Shown: one piece after another, positions 1 to 11,066 of the stretch
Layout of the letters: each line of letters begins with the position of its first letter
Numbering within the stretch: position 1 is the stretch's first letter
Assembly: GCA_007026445.1 (NCBI GenBank)
Contig: VDMD01000010.1
Span: 774,318-838,317, forward strand
DNA from: Schizophyllum amplum
Taxonomy: Eukaryota; Basidiomycota; Agaricomycetes; Agaricales; Schizophyllaceae
Direction of reading: 5' to 3'
Length of the DNA: 64,000 nt
Notes under the pieces: generated by a model
What the model was told of the DNA's origin: nothing
Databases searched by the model: none
What the model saw: only the letters and a program-made list of their open reading frames with translations
Program-made: the position numbers and the translations under genes

Positions 1-288
1 ACGCTCTCTTGCTTATGGTATTTTTCTCCGATTTTCCCTGATTTTTCCCATGCCGTTATCGCTACTTATGCGCGCACTACGCCTTACGCTGTTGCGCCAC
101 ATATTCCGCTTAGTCATCGGCATTTCCCGGTCTGTCTGCCTAGAGCGGCCGCATCCAAGTCTCTCTTCATCTCTGACTTGTGTGCTGTCGCTCTAGGTGC
201 GTAGTTACACGTTCTATAGCTTGTTATACATCTCTGACTTGTGTGGTGTCGCTCTAGTGTGTCTGAGTCCTCTGTTCTACCTCGGATA
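1..288 (+). repeat. 5' LTR of A1 (partial)
   Basis: Matches 11088-11375 base for base except for position 246. It ends at CGGATA directly before the primer binding site. It contains the hairpin and duplicated 3' arm described for the 3' LTR. Confidence 0.93.
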
Positions 289-306
289 GGTTATGAGCCC
301 CGCGCT
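289..306 (+). promoter_or_regulatory. Primer binding site of A1 (half-tRNA-iMet type)
   Basis: GGTTATGAGCCCCGCGCT lies directly after the 5' LTR. Its complement reads like the anticodon stem-loop region of an initiator tRNA-Met (GGGCTCATAACC contains the CAU anticodon). Drosophila copia and yeast Ty5 are known to prime from such an internal tRNA half. The same 18-mer follows LTR-B, LTR-C and, in shortened form, LTR-D. The rest of the leader to 660 shows no feature I can name. Confidence 0.75.
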
Positions 307-660
307 CTAGCCACTCAGATCAAGCAAAAGCGACCTCTGCACCATATTCGCCGTTGCCGGCGCATTTCAGCTGCGATTACCTCCGTTCGAGCGGCAGTCT
401 ACGCGCAAGGGTTCCCTCTACCCCTGTGCCGACCCGCGTTCCGCGAAAATCGCCTGGTCGCCCGCAACAGCTCCGCGAAAAACGCAGTCTCCGATCGGGC
501 CAATCCGGAACCCGTTCTCAAACTCGCCGTCCCGCGCCCATTTCTCCCCCCGTCCTCCCCGTTCAAGTTTGACGCCTTCCCCCACGTCGTCCCCTACACG
601 TCGCCGTCACCGCCGTCGCGCTAGCCCCACCCGTTCCCACGCTATTCCCCCGTCATCGTC

Positions 661-2160
661 ATGGCCCAGCGCAACTCTGATGGGCGCCCCACGCTTACTC
701 GCCTCAACTGGGGCTGGTACGAGCTCGAGATCGAGTCCTACCTGAGCAGCAAGGGCGTTCTGCGCTATGCAAAGGGGACAGTGATCGAGTTCAAGCCCAA
801 GGACGCTGCCAACCCCACAGAGAGCGAGTACCGCCTCATAGAGGAGTACCAGCGCTTCAGGGAGAAGGCTGCTGGCGAGCTCTGGCTCTCCATTGAGGAC
901 TCGCTGCGCCCGCAGTTCTCGGCAAAGCGTGGTGACCCGGCCGAGCTGCTGAAGGCGCTCAAGGCCAAGTTCCACCTGCAGGTGCCTGGGACGCGTCTTG
1001 CCGCGTTCAATGACTTCTTTAACATCGCTCTGGACGATCCCGACGCGCCCGCCGCCCTCCAGACCCTCCTCACCCGCATCGATCAGGCGATCGCCCGCGT
1101 CCAGTCGCTGCGCCCTGCCGCTGGCTACGACATCAACATGATGGACGAGGAGCTGTGCGCCATGGTTGCGCTGCGCGCGCTCGCTACCTCGTCCAACTCG
1201 CAGCACGAGACGCTCTACACGTCGTTGCTTGTGGACAAGAACATGACGTACTCGACGCTCAAGGACGTCATCGATCGCGAGTTCGCCGCTCGGGGTATGG
1301 CGGACAACGCGGACCCGCTCGCTGCTAACCGCGCCGGCTTCACGCCGACGTGCGCCAACTGCCGCGGCCCGCACTTCCTGCGCGAGTGCAAGGAGTTTGT
1401 GCCGCTCTGGAAGCAGCGCGAGGAGGCCGCCGCCAACGCTGCCAAGGCGCCGAACCAGCGCGGGCAGGGCAAGAAGAAGAAGAACAGCGGCAACGCGGCC
1501 AACGCGCAAGCCGCGCCCGCCACTGACGCGTCCTCGTCTCCCCAGACCGCCTCTGCTGCGCGTGTCGAGTCTGCTGGCCAGGCAAGCGCTTTCCTTTCAT
1601 CCACCGCGCTCCGGGAGTGGCTCCAGTCAAAGGCTGCCGCTAACTTCAACACCGACACAGGTGCCTCTCTACACATGACGCCCCGGCGAGACTGGTTCAT
1701 CACCTACTCGCCGCATCGCGTGCCCGTTCGCCTAGCGAACGGCACGATCGTCTACTCAGCGGGCATCGGGTCGGTGCAGTATCAGCCGGTGGATGGGGAG
1801 AAGAAGCTGCAGCCTATCGTGTTCTTTGACGTCCTTCATGTCCCTCTCCTTACTTCGAACCTATTGTCCATCTACCACCTCACTGCGCACAAGGGGTACG
1901 AGGTTCAGATTAAGGATAAGCGCGTTGCCTTCTACCGCGCCGGGACGCTCATCTGCACTGCTACGGTCGACGAGTCCAACACGGGCTACCTGGACGGCCA
2001 CGTTGTTGCGCCGCCTCCGCCACGCAACACGTATGCTGCCACTACGACGCTGCCGCTCGACGCGTCGCTGTGGCATCGCCGCTTCGGACACGTCAATCAC
2101 GGCGACATTGGCAAGCTGCGCAGCCGCAAGCTCGTCAAGGGCATGCGCTTCGACACCTTC
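661..2160 (+). pseudogene. A1 gag-pol, N-terminal part (gag, protease, start of integrase)
   Basis: The first 500 codons of the A1 polyprotein. The N-terminal ~220 residues are a copia-type gag. A zinc knuckle starts near residue 231 (CANCRGPHFLREC), spaced CX2CX3HX4C, one residue shorter than the usual CX2CX4HX4C. A basic, alanine-rich stretch follows. The aspartic protease site DTGAS is at about residues 332-336. The GAG-pre-integrase zinc-binding part (LWHRRFGHVNHG) starts near residue 469. The frame is broken after the codons for DTF by insertion of B1; four B1-derived codons and a stop follow. The sequence resumes in the same frame at 7790. The start ATG is the first in frame and sits in a CATCGTCATGG context. 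Confidence 0.92.
2156..2160. repeat. Target site duplication CCTTC flanking B1
   Basis: CCTTC at 2156-2160 is repeated at 7785-7789 directly outside the two B1 LTRs. Five base pairs is the usual copia integrase duplication. Confidence 0.97.
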
Positions 2161-2441
2161 TGTTGGAAGGGGTGACCGAGCACGTCTCGCGTTATCCCTG
2201 GTTTTGGTATATCTTCGCGCTTTTCGGATCACGTGACCGCGTCTATCTCACATGACCCACCCGACTGTATAGTACACCGGCGAATGCCGAGACTCGTCGC
2301 TCCTAGAGCGGACACAACCAAGTCTCTATCACTGACTTGGTTGCTACCGCTCTAGGTGCGTAGCTACACGTTTTACTTGCTTGAATACATCACTGACTTG
2401 GTTGCTACCGCTCTAGTTGACTTAGTTCTGCGCTGTGAACA
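2161..2441 (+). repeat. 5' LTR of B1
   Basis: 281 bp, TGTT...AACA ends. A strong hairpin occupies 2303-2355. Its outer stem pairs CTAGAGCGG with CCGCTCTAG and its inner stem pairs CAACCAAGTC with GACTTGGTTG. The whole 3' arm is repeated at 2395-2416. Between the arms lies a short palindrome, GTAGCTAC. Confidence 0.96.
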
Positions 2442-2459
2442 GGTTATGAGCCCCGCGCT
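2442..2459 (+). promoter_or_regulatory. Primer binding site of B1
   Basis: GGTTATGAGCCCCGCGCT, the same half-tRNA-iMet type site as in A1, directly after the LTR. The remaining leader to 2746 holds no recognised feature. Confidence 0.75.
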
Positions 2460-2746
2460 CTGATCGCTGCAGCAGAACTCCGATTTGACTACTTGCGATC
2501 GCAACCGCTGTCGAGCGCGCAAATCCGCTTCGATTCTCTCGCGTCCAACGGCGTCGTGTCCGCCACCATCCCCCCTTCACACCCATACCCGTCACTCGCC
2601 GTGAAAACGACCGAGTCGAACGCTGCACCCTTATCTTCACCGCCGCGTTTTACATATCCGAATCCTGGGTGCTCTAGGTCACGTGGCACCTCAGATCCGC
2701 ACACGTCCAACTCGTCCTTCGTACCCCCCATCTCTTCGCCCTCATC

Positions 2747-5700
2747 ATGGAGTACGACCACCACAAACAGCCCGTCCTCACCCGCTCCAACTGGGGCTGG
2801 TACGAGCCCGAGATCTTGGCCTCACTTCGAGGTGACGGCCTCTATCGCTACGTGATGGGCACGATCACCGCTCCCTCGCCCGCCGATCCCAACAAGCTCA
2901 CCGATTCCGAGTACCGCACGCGCGAGACGTACGAGCAGAACAAGGAGCGCGCTGCCGGGCGCATCTGGCAGTCGATCCACCCGTCGCTGCGTCAGCAGTT
3001 CGAGTCGAAGCAGGACGATGCGCCCGCTCTCTTTGCCGCGCTGAAGAAGGCGTTCCACCTTCAGGTGCCCGGGACGCGCTTCAGCGCGTTCAACGACCTC
3101 GTCAGCATCACCCTCACTGATCCCGAGTCCGCCGCCGCCCTCCCCACGCTGCTCGACGAGATCGATCGGCGCATTGCGCGCATGAAGAGCTTGCGCCCCA
3201 AGACCGGGTACGACATCGACACGCTGGACAAGGAGCTGTGTACGATGGTGGCGATGCGCGCGCTCGCCAACTCGCCCGTTGAGCAGCATCAGTCGCTGTA
3301 CAACACGCTCATCCTCGACGATCAGCTGAGCTTGGACAAGGTGAAGGGCGTTGTGGAGCGCGACTTCGCCGCGCGCACCTCGACCTCGGAGCAGGAGACG
3401 CTCGCTGCTAACGCCGCGCGCGCGATCGAGTGCTACAACTGCCACGGTCCGCACACCATCCACAACTGCCCGACCTGGACGCCGGAGTGGAAGGCGAAGC
3501 TCGAGCGCGAGGCCGTTGCGCGCGCCGCTAACGCTGGCCAGCTCGTGTCGAAGAAGCAGCAGAAGAAGCAGCGCAAGGCCGCCGCCGCCGCCGCCTCGCC
3601 CGCTACCATCTCCCCTCCCCAGACTGCTGCTGCCGTCGTCACCGTCGAGTCCGCAGGCAAGGCAAGCGCTCTCACCACCGTCGAGCATGACGCGTGGCTC
3701 CGCTCCGAGTCGGCCAACAAGCTGAACACTGATACAGGCGCCTCATCACACATGATCGTGCATCGCGGCTGGTTCGTGTCCTACTCGCCGCATCGCGTGC
3801 CGATCCGCCTCGCCAACGGCACCATCATCTGGTCAGAGGGGATAGGGTCTGTCGAGTTCAAGCCGAAGCTGGGGAACGAGGAGGGGGCGAGCTTGATATT
3901 CCACGATGTGCTTCATGTGCCGCTGCTTACGTCGAATCTACTCTCCATCTACCATCTCACTGTGCGCAAGGGGTACGAGATCCACACCAAGGGGCGCCAG
4001 GTGACGTTCTACCGCGGCGGGGTCCTTGTCTGCACTGCGACGGTCGACGAGACGAACACGGGCTATCTTGACGGTCGCGTCGTTGTGCCACGGACTCAGC
4101 AGCAGGCCGCGCGTGCGTCAGCTACGACGCTGCCGCTGGACATGGCGCTCTGGCATCGCCGCTTCGCGCATATCAACCAGGGGGACATCGCGCGGTTGCG
4201 GGACAGTAAGCTGGTGCGTGGGATGCGCCTCGAGTCACGCAAGGCGCCGGACCCGATCTGCGAGCCATGCATCATGGGGAAGCAGAAGCGGAAGGCGGTT
4301 CCGCGCGGACCGGGAGAGAGAGCGACGCGCGCACTTCAGTTGGTTCACACCGACTTGAAGGGGCCTATGCCGGTCGCGTCGCCTGAGGGCTACCGTTACT
4401 GGATGACCTTCATTGACGACGCGTTCCGATGGCGCACTGTGGTGTATCTGAAGAAGAAGAGCGAGGCCTTCGATGCGATACGCCATTGGATTGCAGCAGT
4501 GGAGGCGGAGACGGGCGAGAAGCTGAGGGTGATGCGCTGCGATGCCGGGGGCGAGTACATCTCGAACGCTATGAAGCGTTTCGCAGCGGAGAACGGGTGG
4601 CGTCTCGAGACGACAGAGCCAGATGAGCCGCATCAGAACGGTGTTGCAGAGCGTGCTAATCTGACCATAGCGAACGCGGCGACCGCTATGCTCTGGGAGT
4701 CGAAGCTGCCGCCATCGTTCTGGGTGCACGCCGTGTCGTCGTTCAACCACGTCGATAACCGCGCCCCGACCTCCGCTCTACCGCCTGATCAAACACCCTT
4801 CATCGCCTGGAAGAAGAAGAAGCCGGACGTCTCCTACTTCCGCACGTTTGGCTGTCTCGCCTACGTGCTGGTGAAGAAGTCGAAGCGCAAGGCACTGCAG
4901 CCGCACTCGCAGAAGTGCATCTTCGTCGGGTACCCGCCCGGTACGAAGGCCTGGCGCTTCTGGAACCCGGCCACTAAGCAGTTCATCATCTCCTCGCATG
5001 CGCAGTTTGACGAGCGCTACATGCCAGGCAACTCTACAAAGAGTATAAACCTGATTTCCCAGACGCTTCGGGACAGAGGTGAGGAGCCTGACTTGCGTGC
5101 TGATGAGGATGCAGCAGATCACGGGGGTGATGATACACCGTCGCCGTCTGCGAGTCCGCCAGATGACGCCGGTGATGATGATCTGCCGCCTCCTGCGCCG
5201 CGTCCGCCTACGCCGCCGCCGCCGCCTGCGCCACCGCGCACGCCGCCGCGTCCATCGCCTTCAGCTGGGCCGAGTACGCCGCCGCGTTCATCCAAGTCCG
5301 CACCTGTGCCGCCCTCTGCGCCGCAGAAGAAGTCCGCTTACTGGTCGCCTGCGACTACTATGGCCGAGCAGCGAGGCCGCGCTGGACCGTCTAGGCGTGC
5401 ACCGGACCCGGCGCCTCCCAACACTGGTCACTTGCCGCACTGGGCGATGCCTAAGCAGCCAGTGGCGGAGCAGCAGACGCGTACGCTTCCGCCTCGCCGC
5501 GCCGTCACTAATCGCGATCTGTCAGAGAGCGCGCTGCAGCAGAACGCGCCAGTCCAGCGCAGGCAGCCCAGTCGCTCGCGTTCGCGCCAGCCAGCTGCAG
5601 AGCCGGAGAGAGAGCAGGAGTCGTCATCGGACGAGTTGCGTTTACCGGCGCAGCTCGAGCCGATCGAGTCGGAGTCGGACGATGCGCACAGTGGCGAGTC

Positions 5701-5953
5701 ACCGCAGATTGAGGGGTCTAGCGATGACGAGCTGCTGCTGCAGGACGAGAGCGCGTTGCCGGGGGTGCCGGAGCAGGCGATGCAGGCCGGGTTGGAGTTT
5801 GTCTGGGATGAGACGCGCACAGAGGAGTGGACGGTGCAGCAGGGGCTCGACTACGCTTACCAGTGTGTGGCGGAGGCGAACGGGGCGAGCGAGGGTGATG
5901 GGGAGCCAAAGACGTTTGCAGAGGCGCTGCGACGTGGAGATCGAGAGCAGTGG
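2747..5953 (+). pseudogene. B1 gag-pol, first frame (gag, protease, integrase, linker)
   Basis: An open frame from ATG 2747 coding for copia gag, a CX2CX3HX4C zinc knuckle near residue 229 (CYNCHGPHTIHNC), protease DTGAS near 329, GAG-pre-integrase, and an integrase core with HTDLKGP, DAGGEY and NGVAERAN. A proline/serine-rich acidic linker follows. Protein similarity to A1 is clear but divergent, so A and B are separate families. After FAEALRRGDREQW the frame runs out of phase and stops at 6013. The matching region of A1 is uninterrupted, so a programmed shift is unlikely. An extra G in the run at 5952-5955 would explain the break. Confidence 0.9.
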
Positions 5954-5980
5954 GGTGGAGGCCGCATTTGCCGAGATGCC

Positions 5981-7482
5981 AGGCGCTGGCGGACAACGGG
6001 ACCTTTGAGCTAGTCGAGCTGCCGAGGGGAGCTCGCGCCATTGGTAGCCGGTGGGTGTTCAAAGTGAAGCGCAACGCTGACGGTTCTATCGAGCGCTACA
6101 AGGCGCGCTGCGTCGCTCAGGGCTTCACTCAGCGTCCCGGCTTCGAGTACACCGAGACGTTCGCGCCTACGCTGAAGTGGTCCGCCATCCGCGCTATCCT
6201 CGCCCTCGCCGCCATCGAGGACCTTGTCTTGCTGTCCGTCGACATCTCGAACGCTTTCCTCAACGGCCCGCTGCAGGAGACGGTCTACATGAAGCAGCCG
6301 CCCGGATTCGAGATGCGCAGCAAGGACTACGTCTGGCGCCTGAAGAAGTCGCTGTATGGGTTGAAGCAGGCAAGTCATGTCTGGCACGAGACGCTGAACA
6401 AGGTGCTGTGCGGGATGGGCTTCGCCCGGATCGTATGCGAGCACAGCGTCTGGGTGTACGGCCGCGGTGACGACCGTATCATTGTGCCCGTCTTTGTGGA
6501 TGACATGACCATTGGCGCCAGGACGGAGGACGCAGCGCAGGGGATCATCGAGGAGCTGAAGCGCCACTTCAAGTTGCGCGAGTTGGGACCCACCAACTGG
6601 CTGCTAGGTGTCGAGATCCAGCGCGAGCGCTCTCAGCGCAAGCTCTCGCTCTCTCAGCGCCAGTACGCCCTCGACATCCTCCAGCGCTACGGCATGCAGG
6701 ACTGCGGTACCGTCATCACGCCTCTTGATCCGTCTGTGAAGCTATCCGCTGATGACGCTCCCAAGACGCCCGAGGAGCATGAGTTGATGGCTACCAAGGG
6801 CCGGGACTACGCCTCTGCAGTAGGCGCCATTGCTTACCTCGCCATCGCCACTCGCCCTGATCTCGCCTACCCCGTCTCCGTCCTAGCGCGGCACTGCGCC
6901 AAACCGGGTCCCAAACACGTCACTGCTCTGCAGCGCGTGTTCCGCTACATCAAGGGGACGCTTGATCACAAGCTGACCTACGATGGGACGCTGGTTGGGC
7001 CGCGCTCGGAGCCGTTCTACACCTACACCGATGCGGATCACGGCGGTAATCCGGACAACGGCAGGTCGACGAGTGGGCTAATAGTCATGATGGCAGGCGG
7101 CGCTGTCTCCTGGTCGTCGAAGCTGCAGACGGTGGTCGCGCTATCGACGACTGAGGCGGAGTACATCGCAGCAGTCTCTGCAGGGCAGGAGATGCTGTGG
7201 ATGCGCAACTTCCTGACCGAGCTGGGCTACCCGGTCAAGGACGCGCCATCAACGCTCTACATCGACAACAACTCAGCGCTGCAGGTGGCGAAGAACCCGG
7301 AGCATCACGGACGGATGAAGCACCTCGACCTCCGCTTCTACTGGCTGCGCGATGAGGTGCGGAAGGGCTCGGTGCGTCTTGTGCATCTGGACACGGTGGA
7401 CATGCCTGCAGACATGATGACGAAGGCGCTGGCGCGCAACAAGCTGCAGCACATGGTGGGGCTGACTGGATTGGTACGCTAG
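5981..7482 (+). pseudogene. B1 pol, reverse transcriptase and RNase H
   Basis: The continuation of the B1 polyprotein in a different frame. RT motifs: [29 protein letters not shown] and catalytic FVDD. RNase H motifs: TDADHGG, STTEAEY and DNNSALQVAKN. It ends at TAG 7480-7482. About ten codons between the first frame and this one (EAAFAEMQ-like) are in the third frame, so two separate +1 events are needed, near 5951-5954 and at 5979-5980 (CC). Otherwise the domain is intact at family length. Confidence 0.9.
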
Positions 7483-7503
7483 GCGTGCTGGATCACGGGG
7501 GTG

Positions 7504-7784
7504 TGTTGGAAGGGGTGACCGAGCACGTCTCGCGTTATCCCTGGTTTTGGTATATCTTCGCGCTTTTCGGATCACGTGACCGCGTCTATCTCACATGACC
7601 CACCCGACTGTATAGTACACCGGCGAATGCCGAGACTCGTCGCTCCTAGAGCGGACACAACCAAGTCTCTATCACTGACTTGGTTGCTACCGCTCTAGGT
7701 GCGTAGCTACACGTTTTACTTGCTTGAATACATCACTGACTTGGTTGCTACCGCTCTAGTTGACTTAGTTCTGCGCTGTGAACA
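7504..7784 (+). repeat. 3' LTR of B1
   Basis: 281 bp, identical to 2161-2441 as far as I can read; ends directly before the second CCTTC. Confidence 0.96.
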
Positions 7785-7789
7785 CCTTC

Positions 7790-10700
7790 ACCGCGCCGGA
7801 CCCGATCTGTGAGCCGTGTATCATGGGGAAGCAGACTCGGAAGGCCGTTCCGCGCGGTCCGGGAGAGCGCGCTAAGCGGCGCCTCGAGCTGGTTCACACC
7901 GACTTGAAGGGGCCGATGCCTGTGGCAACGAAGGAGGGCTACCGCTACTGGATCACCTTCATTGATGACAAGGAGCGCTGGCGGACGGTGGTCTACCTGA
8001 AGAAGAAGAGTGATACTTGGGCCGCTATTTGTGCGTTCAAGGCGGCTGCTGAGATTGAGACGGGCGAGCGATTGGAGGTGATGCGCTGCGATGCCGGTGG
8101 CGAGTACATCACCAAGGCGATGTTGGAGCAGGCACGTCGTGAGGGGTGGCGACTCGAGTTCACTGAGCCAGATGAGCCGCATCAGAACGGCGTTGCAGAG
8201 CGAGCTAATCTGACTCTAGCGAACGCGGCTAGCTCTATGCTGTGGGAAGCAAAGCTGCCGCCTTCGTTCTGGGCGCACGCTGTCTCCGCCTTCAACCACG
8301 TCGACAACCGCGCCCCTACGTCCTCGCTACCACCGGACAAGACGCCCTACATCGGCTGGAAGCGCAAGAAGCCGGACGTCTCGTACTTCCGCGTCTTTGG
8401 CTGCCTCGCCTACGTCCTAGTGAAGAAGCGGCACCGGCGCGCGCTCGAGCCGCACTCGCAGAAGTGCATCTTCATCGGCTACCCGCCTGGCACCAAGGCC
8501 TGGCTCTTCTGGAACCCGGCAACCCAGAAGACGCTCATCTCCTCGCACGCCGTCTTTGACGAGCGCTACATGCCGGGGAACTCTACCAAGAGTATAAACT
8601 TGATTACCGCGTCGCTCCTGGACAGAGGTGAGGGACCACCGGACTTTGGGGATGCCGCAGATCAAGGGGGTGATGGGGAATCGCCTCCTAATCGCGAGTC
8701 TGACGATAGCGATGATGACGCTGTCTATGATCTGCCGCCTCCCCCATCCGGTCAGCCTGCTCCTCCCGCTCCGCAGTTGCAGACCCCGCCGCCCAGTTCG
8801 CCGCCTCGCGCGCCTACGGTCGAGCCACCTACCACACCGCCTAGCGCGCCTGTGCCCGCACCTCAGGCTCCACGTTCTGTACGTGTTGGACCACCCAGCC
8901 TGCTGCTTCAGCGCGGCTGGCAGAAAGAGCAGGAGCAGATGCAGCAGCGAGCTACGCGCCGTCGCCCGCCTTCGCCTGAGGCACCGCCTAATCGGGGGGA
9001 GGTGCCCGAGTGGCTGGCAGACCCGCCGCGACAGCCGACCGACCCATTTGCAGGCCCATCGCGCCCAGTGCGCCAGAGCGCGCCACGCTTCAACATGAGC
9101 GAGCGCGCATTGCAGGAGCGCGCTATGCGGCCACCCGCACCACCACCGCCTAGCCGTTGGGCGAGCGGTCCACCCGTTGTGTCGCCCAACCGCTATGCGC
9201 CGCTTCAAGCGAGTATAGAGGAGGTAGAGGAGAAGGAGCAGGAACAGGAGATGGAGAAGGAGACGCCCCCCGTGGAGCATGACTCCGGGAGCGGCAGTGA
9301 CGATGAACTGCTGTTGAAGGACGACACCGCCGTGCCCGGAGAGCATGCGATGCAGGCCGGACTCGACTACGTCTTTGATGGAGTACAGGAGGAGCAGTGG
9401 TCAGTCGAGCAGGGCCTGGATTACGCTTACTCGTCCGTTGTCCCAGCAGATGCACAGCAGACCGAGCCGAGGACGTTTGCAGAGGCGCTGCGCCGCCCCG
9501 ACCGGTCGAAGTGGATTGACGCTGCGTTCGACGAGATGCAGGCACTGATTGACAACGGCACGTTCGAGCTCGTCCAGCTCCCGCCCGGTGCGCGCGCTAT
9601 TGGCAGTCGGTGGGTGTTCAAGGTCAAACGCAAGGCTGACGGTTCTATCGAGCGCTACAAGGCGCGCTGCGTCGCCCAGGGCTTCTCGCAGCGCCCCGGC
9701 TTCGAGTACACCGAGACCTTTGCGCCTACGCCCAAGTGGTCCGCCATCCGCGCCATCCTCGCCCTTGCCGCCATTGAAGACCTTGTCCTCTACTCGGTCG
9801 ACATCAACAACGCGTTCCTGAACGGCTGGCTGGACGAGGAGATCTACATGCGCCAACCGCCCGGCTTCGAGATGCGCAACAAGGACTACGTCTGGCACCT
9901 CAAGAAGTCGCTATACGGGCTGAAGCAGGCGAGTCACGTTTGGCATGAGACGCTGAACAAGGTTCTGTGCGACATGGGTTTCACGCGCATCCTCTGCGAC
10001 CACAGCGTGTGGGTGTTTGGACGCGATGAGGCGCGCATCGTCATTCCTGTCTTTGTTGATGACATGACGATTGCAGCCAAGACGGACGCGCAGGCGCAGG
10101 AGATCATTGAAGAGCTGAAGAAGCACTTCAAACTGCGCGAGCTCGGTCCTACCTCGTGGCTCCTAGGTGTCGAGATCCAGCGCGAGCGTTCGCAGCGCAA
10201 GCTCTCGCTCTCCCAGCGCCAGTACTGCGTCGACATCCTCGAGCGCTACGGTATGGCAGACTGCAAACCCGTTGTCTCTCCGCTTGATCAGGCTGTGAAG
10301 CTGACCGCTGATGACGCTCCCAAGACGCCAGAGGACATTGACTACATGTCCTCTCGCTCTGCAGAGTATGTCTCTGCCGTTGGCGCCGTTGCCTGGCTCG
10401 CCATCGCCACTCGTCCTGACCTCGCCTATCCCGTCTCTGTCCTCGCGCGTCATACCGGCCATCCTGGGCGCAAGCACTGGCAGGCGCTGCAGCGCGTCTT
10501 CCGCTACATCCAGGGCACGCTTGATCTCAAGCTGACCTACGATGGCAACGTTGTTGGTGCGCGCTCCGAGCTCTTCTACACCTACACGGATGCGGATCAT
10601 GGCGGGAACCCGGACAACGGCAGGTCTACCAGCGGCCACATCATCATGATGGCGGGTGCACCGGTCTCTTGGGCGAGCAAGCTGCAGACCATCGTCGCGC

Positions 10701-11041
10701 TCTCTACCACAGAGGCCGAGTACGTTGCAGCCGTGTCTGCCGGGCAGGAGATGTTGTGGATGCGCCATTTCCTCACCGAGTTGGGCTACTCGGTCAAGGA
10801 CGCGCCCTCCACGCTCTACATCGACAACAACTCCGCTCTGCAGGTGGCGCGCAATCCAGAGCATCATGGGCGCATGAAGCATCTGGACCTGCGCTTCTAC
10901 TGGCTGCGCGACGAGGTGCACAAGGGGTCGATCTGTCTTGTCCATCTGGCCACGGAGAACATGCCAGCTGACATGCTGACCAAGGCTTTGGGCCGGTCTA
11001 AGCTGCAGCATATGGTGGGGCTGACTGGTCTAGTGCGCTAG
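7790..11041 (+). pseudogene. A1 gag-pol, C-terminal part (integrase, RT, RNase H)
   Basis: Continues the frame of 661-2160 once B1 and one CCTTC copy are removed. Residues are numbered on that joined frame. It begins with the second half of the integrase zinc site (CEPCIMGKQ). Integrase core: Asp538 (HTDLKGP), Asp601 (DAGGEY) and Glu637 (NGVAERAN), with 35 residues between the last two as in DD35E enzymes. A long proline-rich linker follows. The reverse transcriptase has YTETFAP, SVDINNAFLNG and the catalytic FVDD box at 1255-1258. RNase H has TDADHGG, STTEAEY and DNNSALQ. No stop or frameshift is seen. As it stands it cannot be made as one protein because of B1. Confidence 0.93.
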
Positions 11042-11066
11042 GTGGGCGTGCTAGATCAAGGGGGTG

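Larger units (their letters stand above)
2161..7784 (+). mobile_element. Copia LTR retrotransposon B1, complete
   Basis: A 5624-bp element between two identical 281-bp LTRs (2161-2441 and 7504-7784) that begin TGTTGG and end GAACA. Primer site at 2442-2459, coding region 2747-7482, and a purine run GGGGGTG just before the 3' LTR. It is inserted in the same orientation into the A1 integrase region. Identical LTRs imply a very recent insertion. The coding region has two apparent single-base shifts between integrase and RT (near 5951-5954 and 5979-5980), so the copy is either newly inactive or affected by sequence errors. Confidence 0.96.

Noticed and set aside
607..1509. 300-codon minus-strand frame opposite A1 gag
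   Set aside because: A shadow of the GC-rich gag codons; no domain, no splice pattern. The plus strand carries clear gag and zinc-knuckle motifs.
5950..5981. Programmed +1 frameshift in B1
   Set aside because: Two shifts would be needed within 30 nt, and the related A1 has one continuous frame, so mutation or sequence error is preferred.
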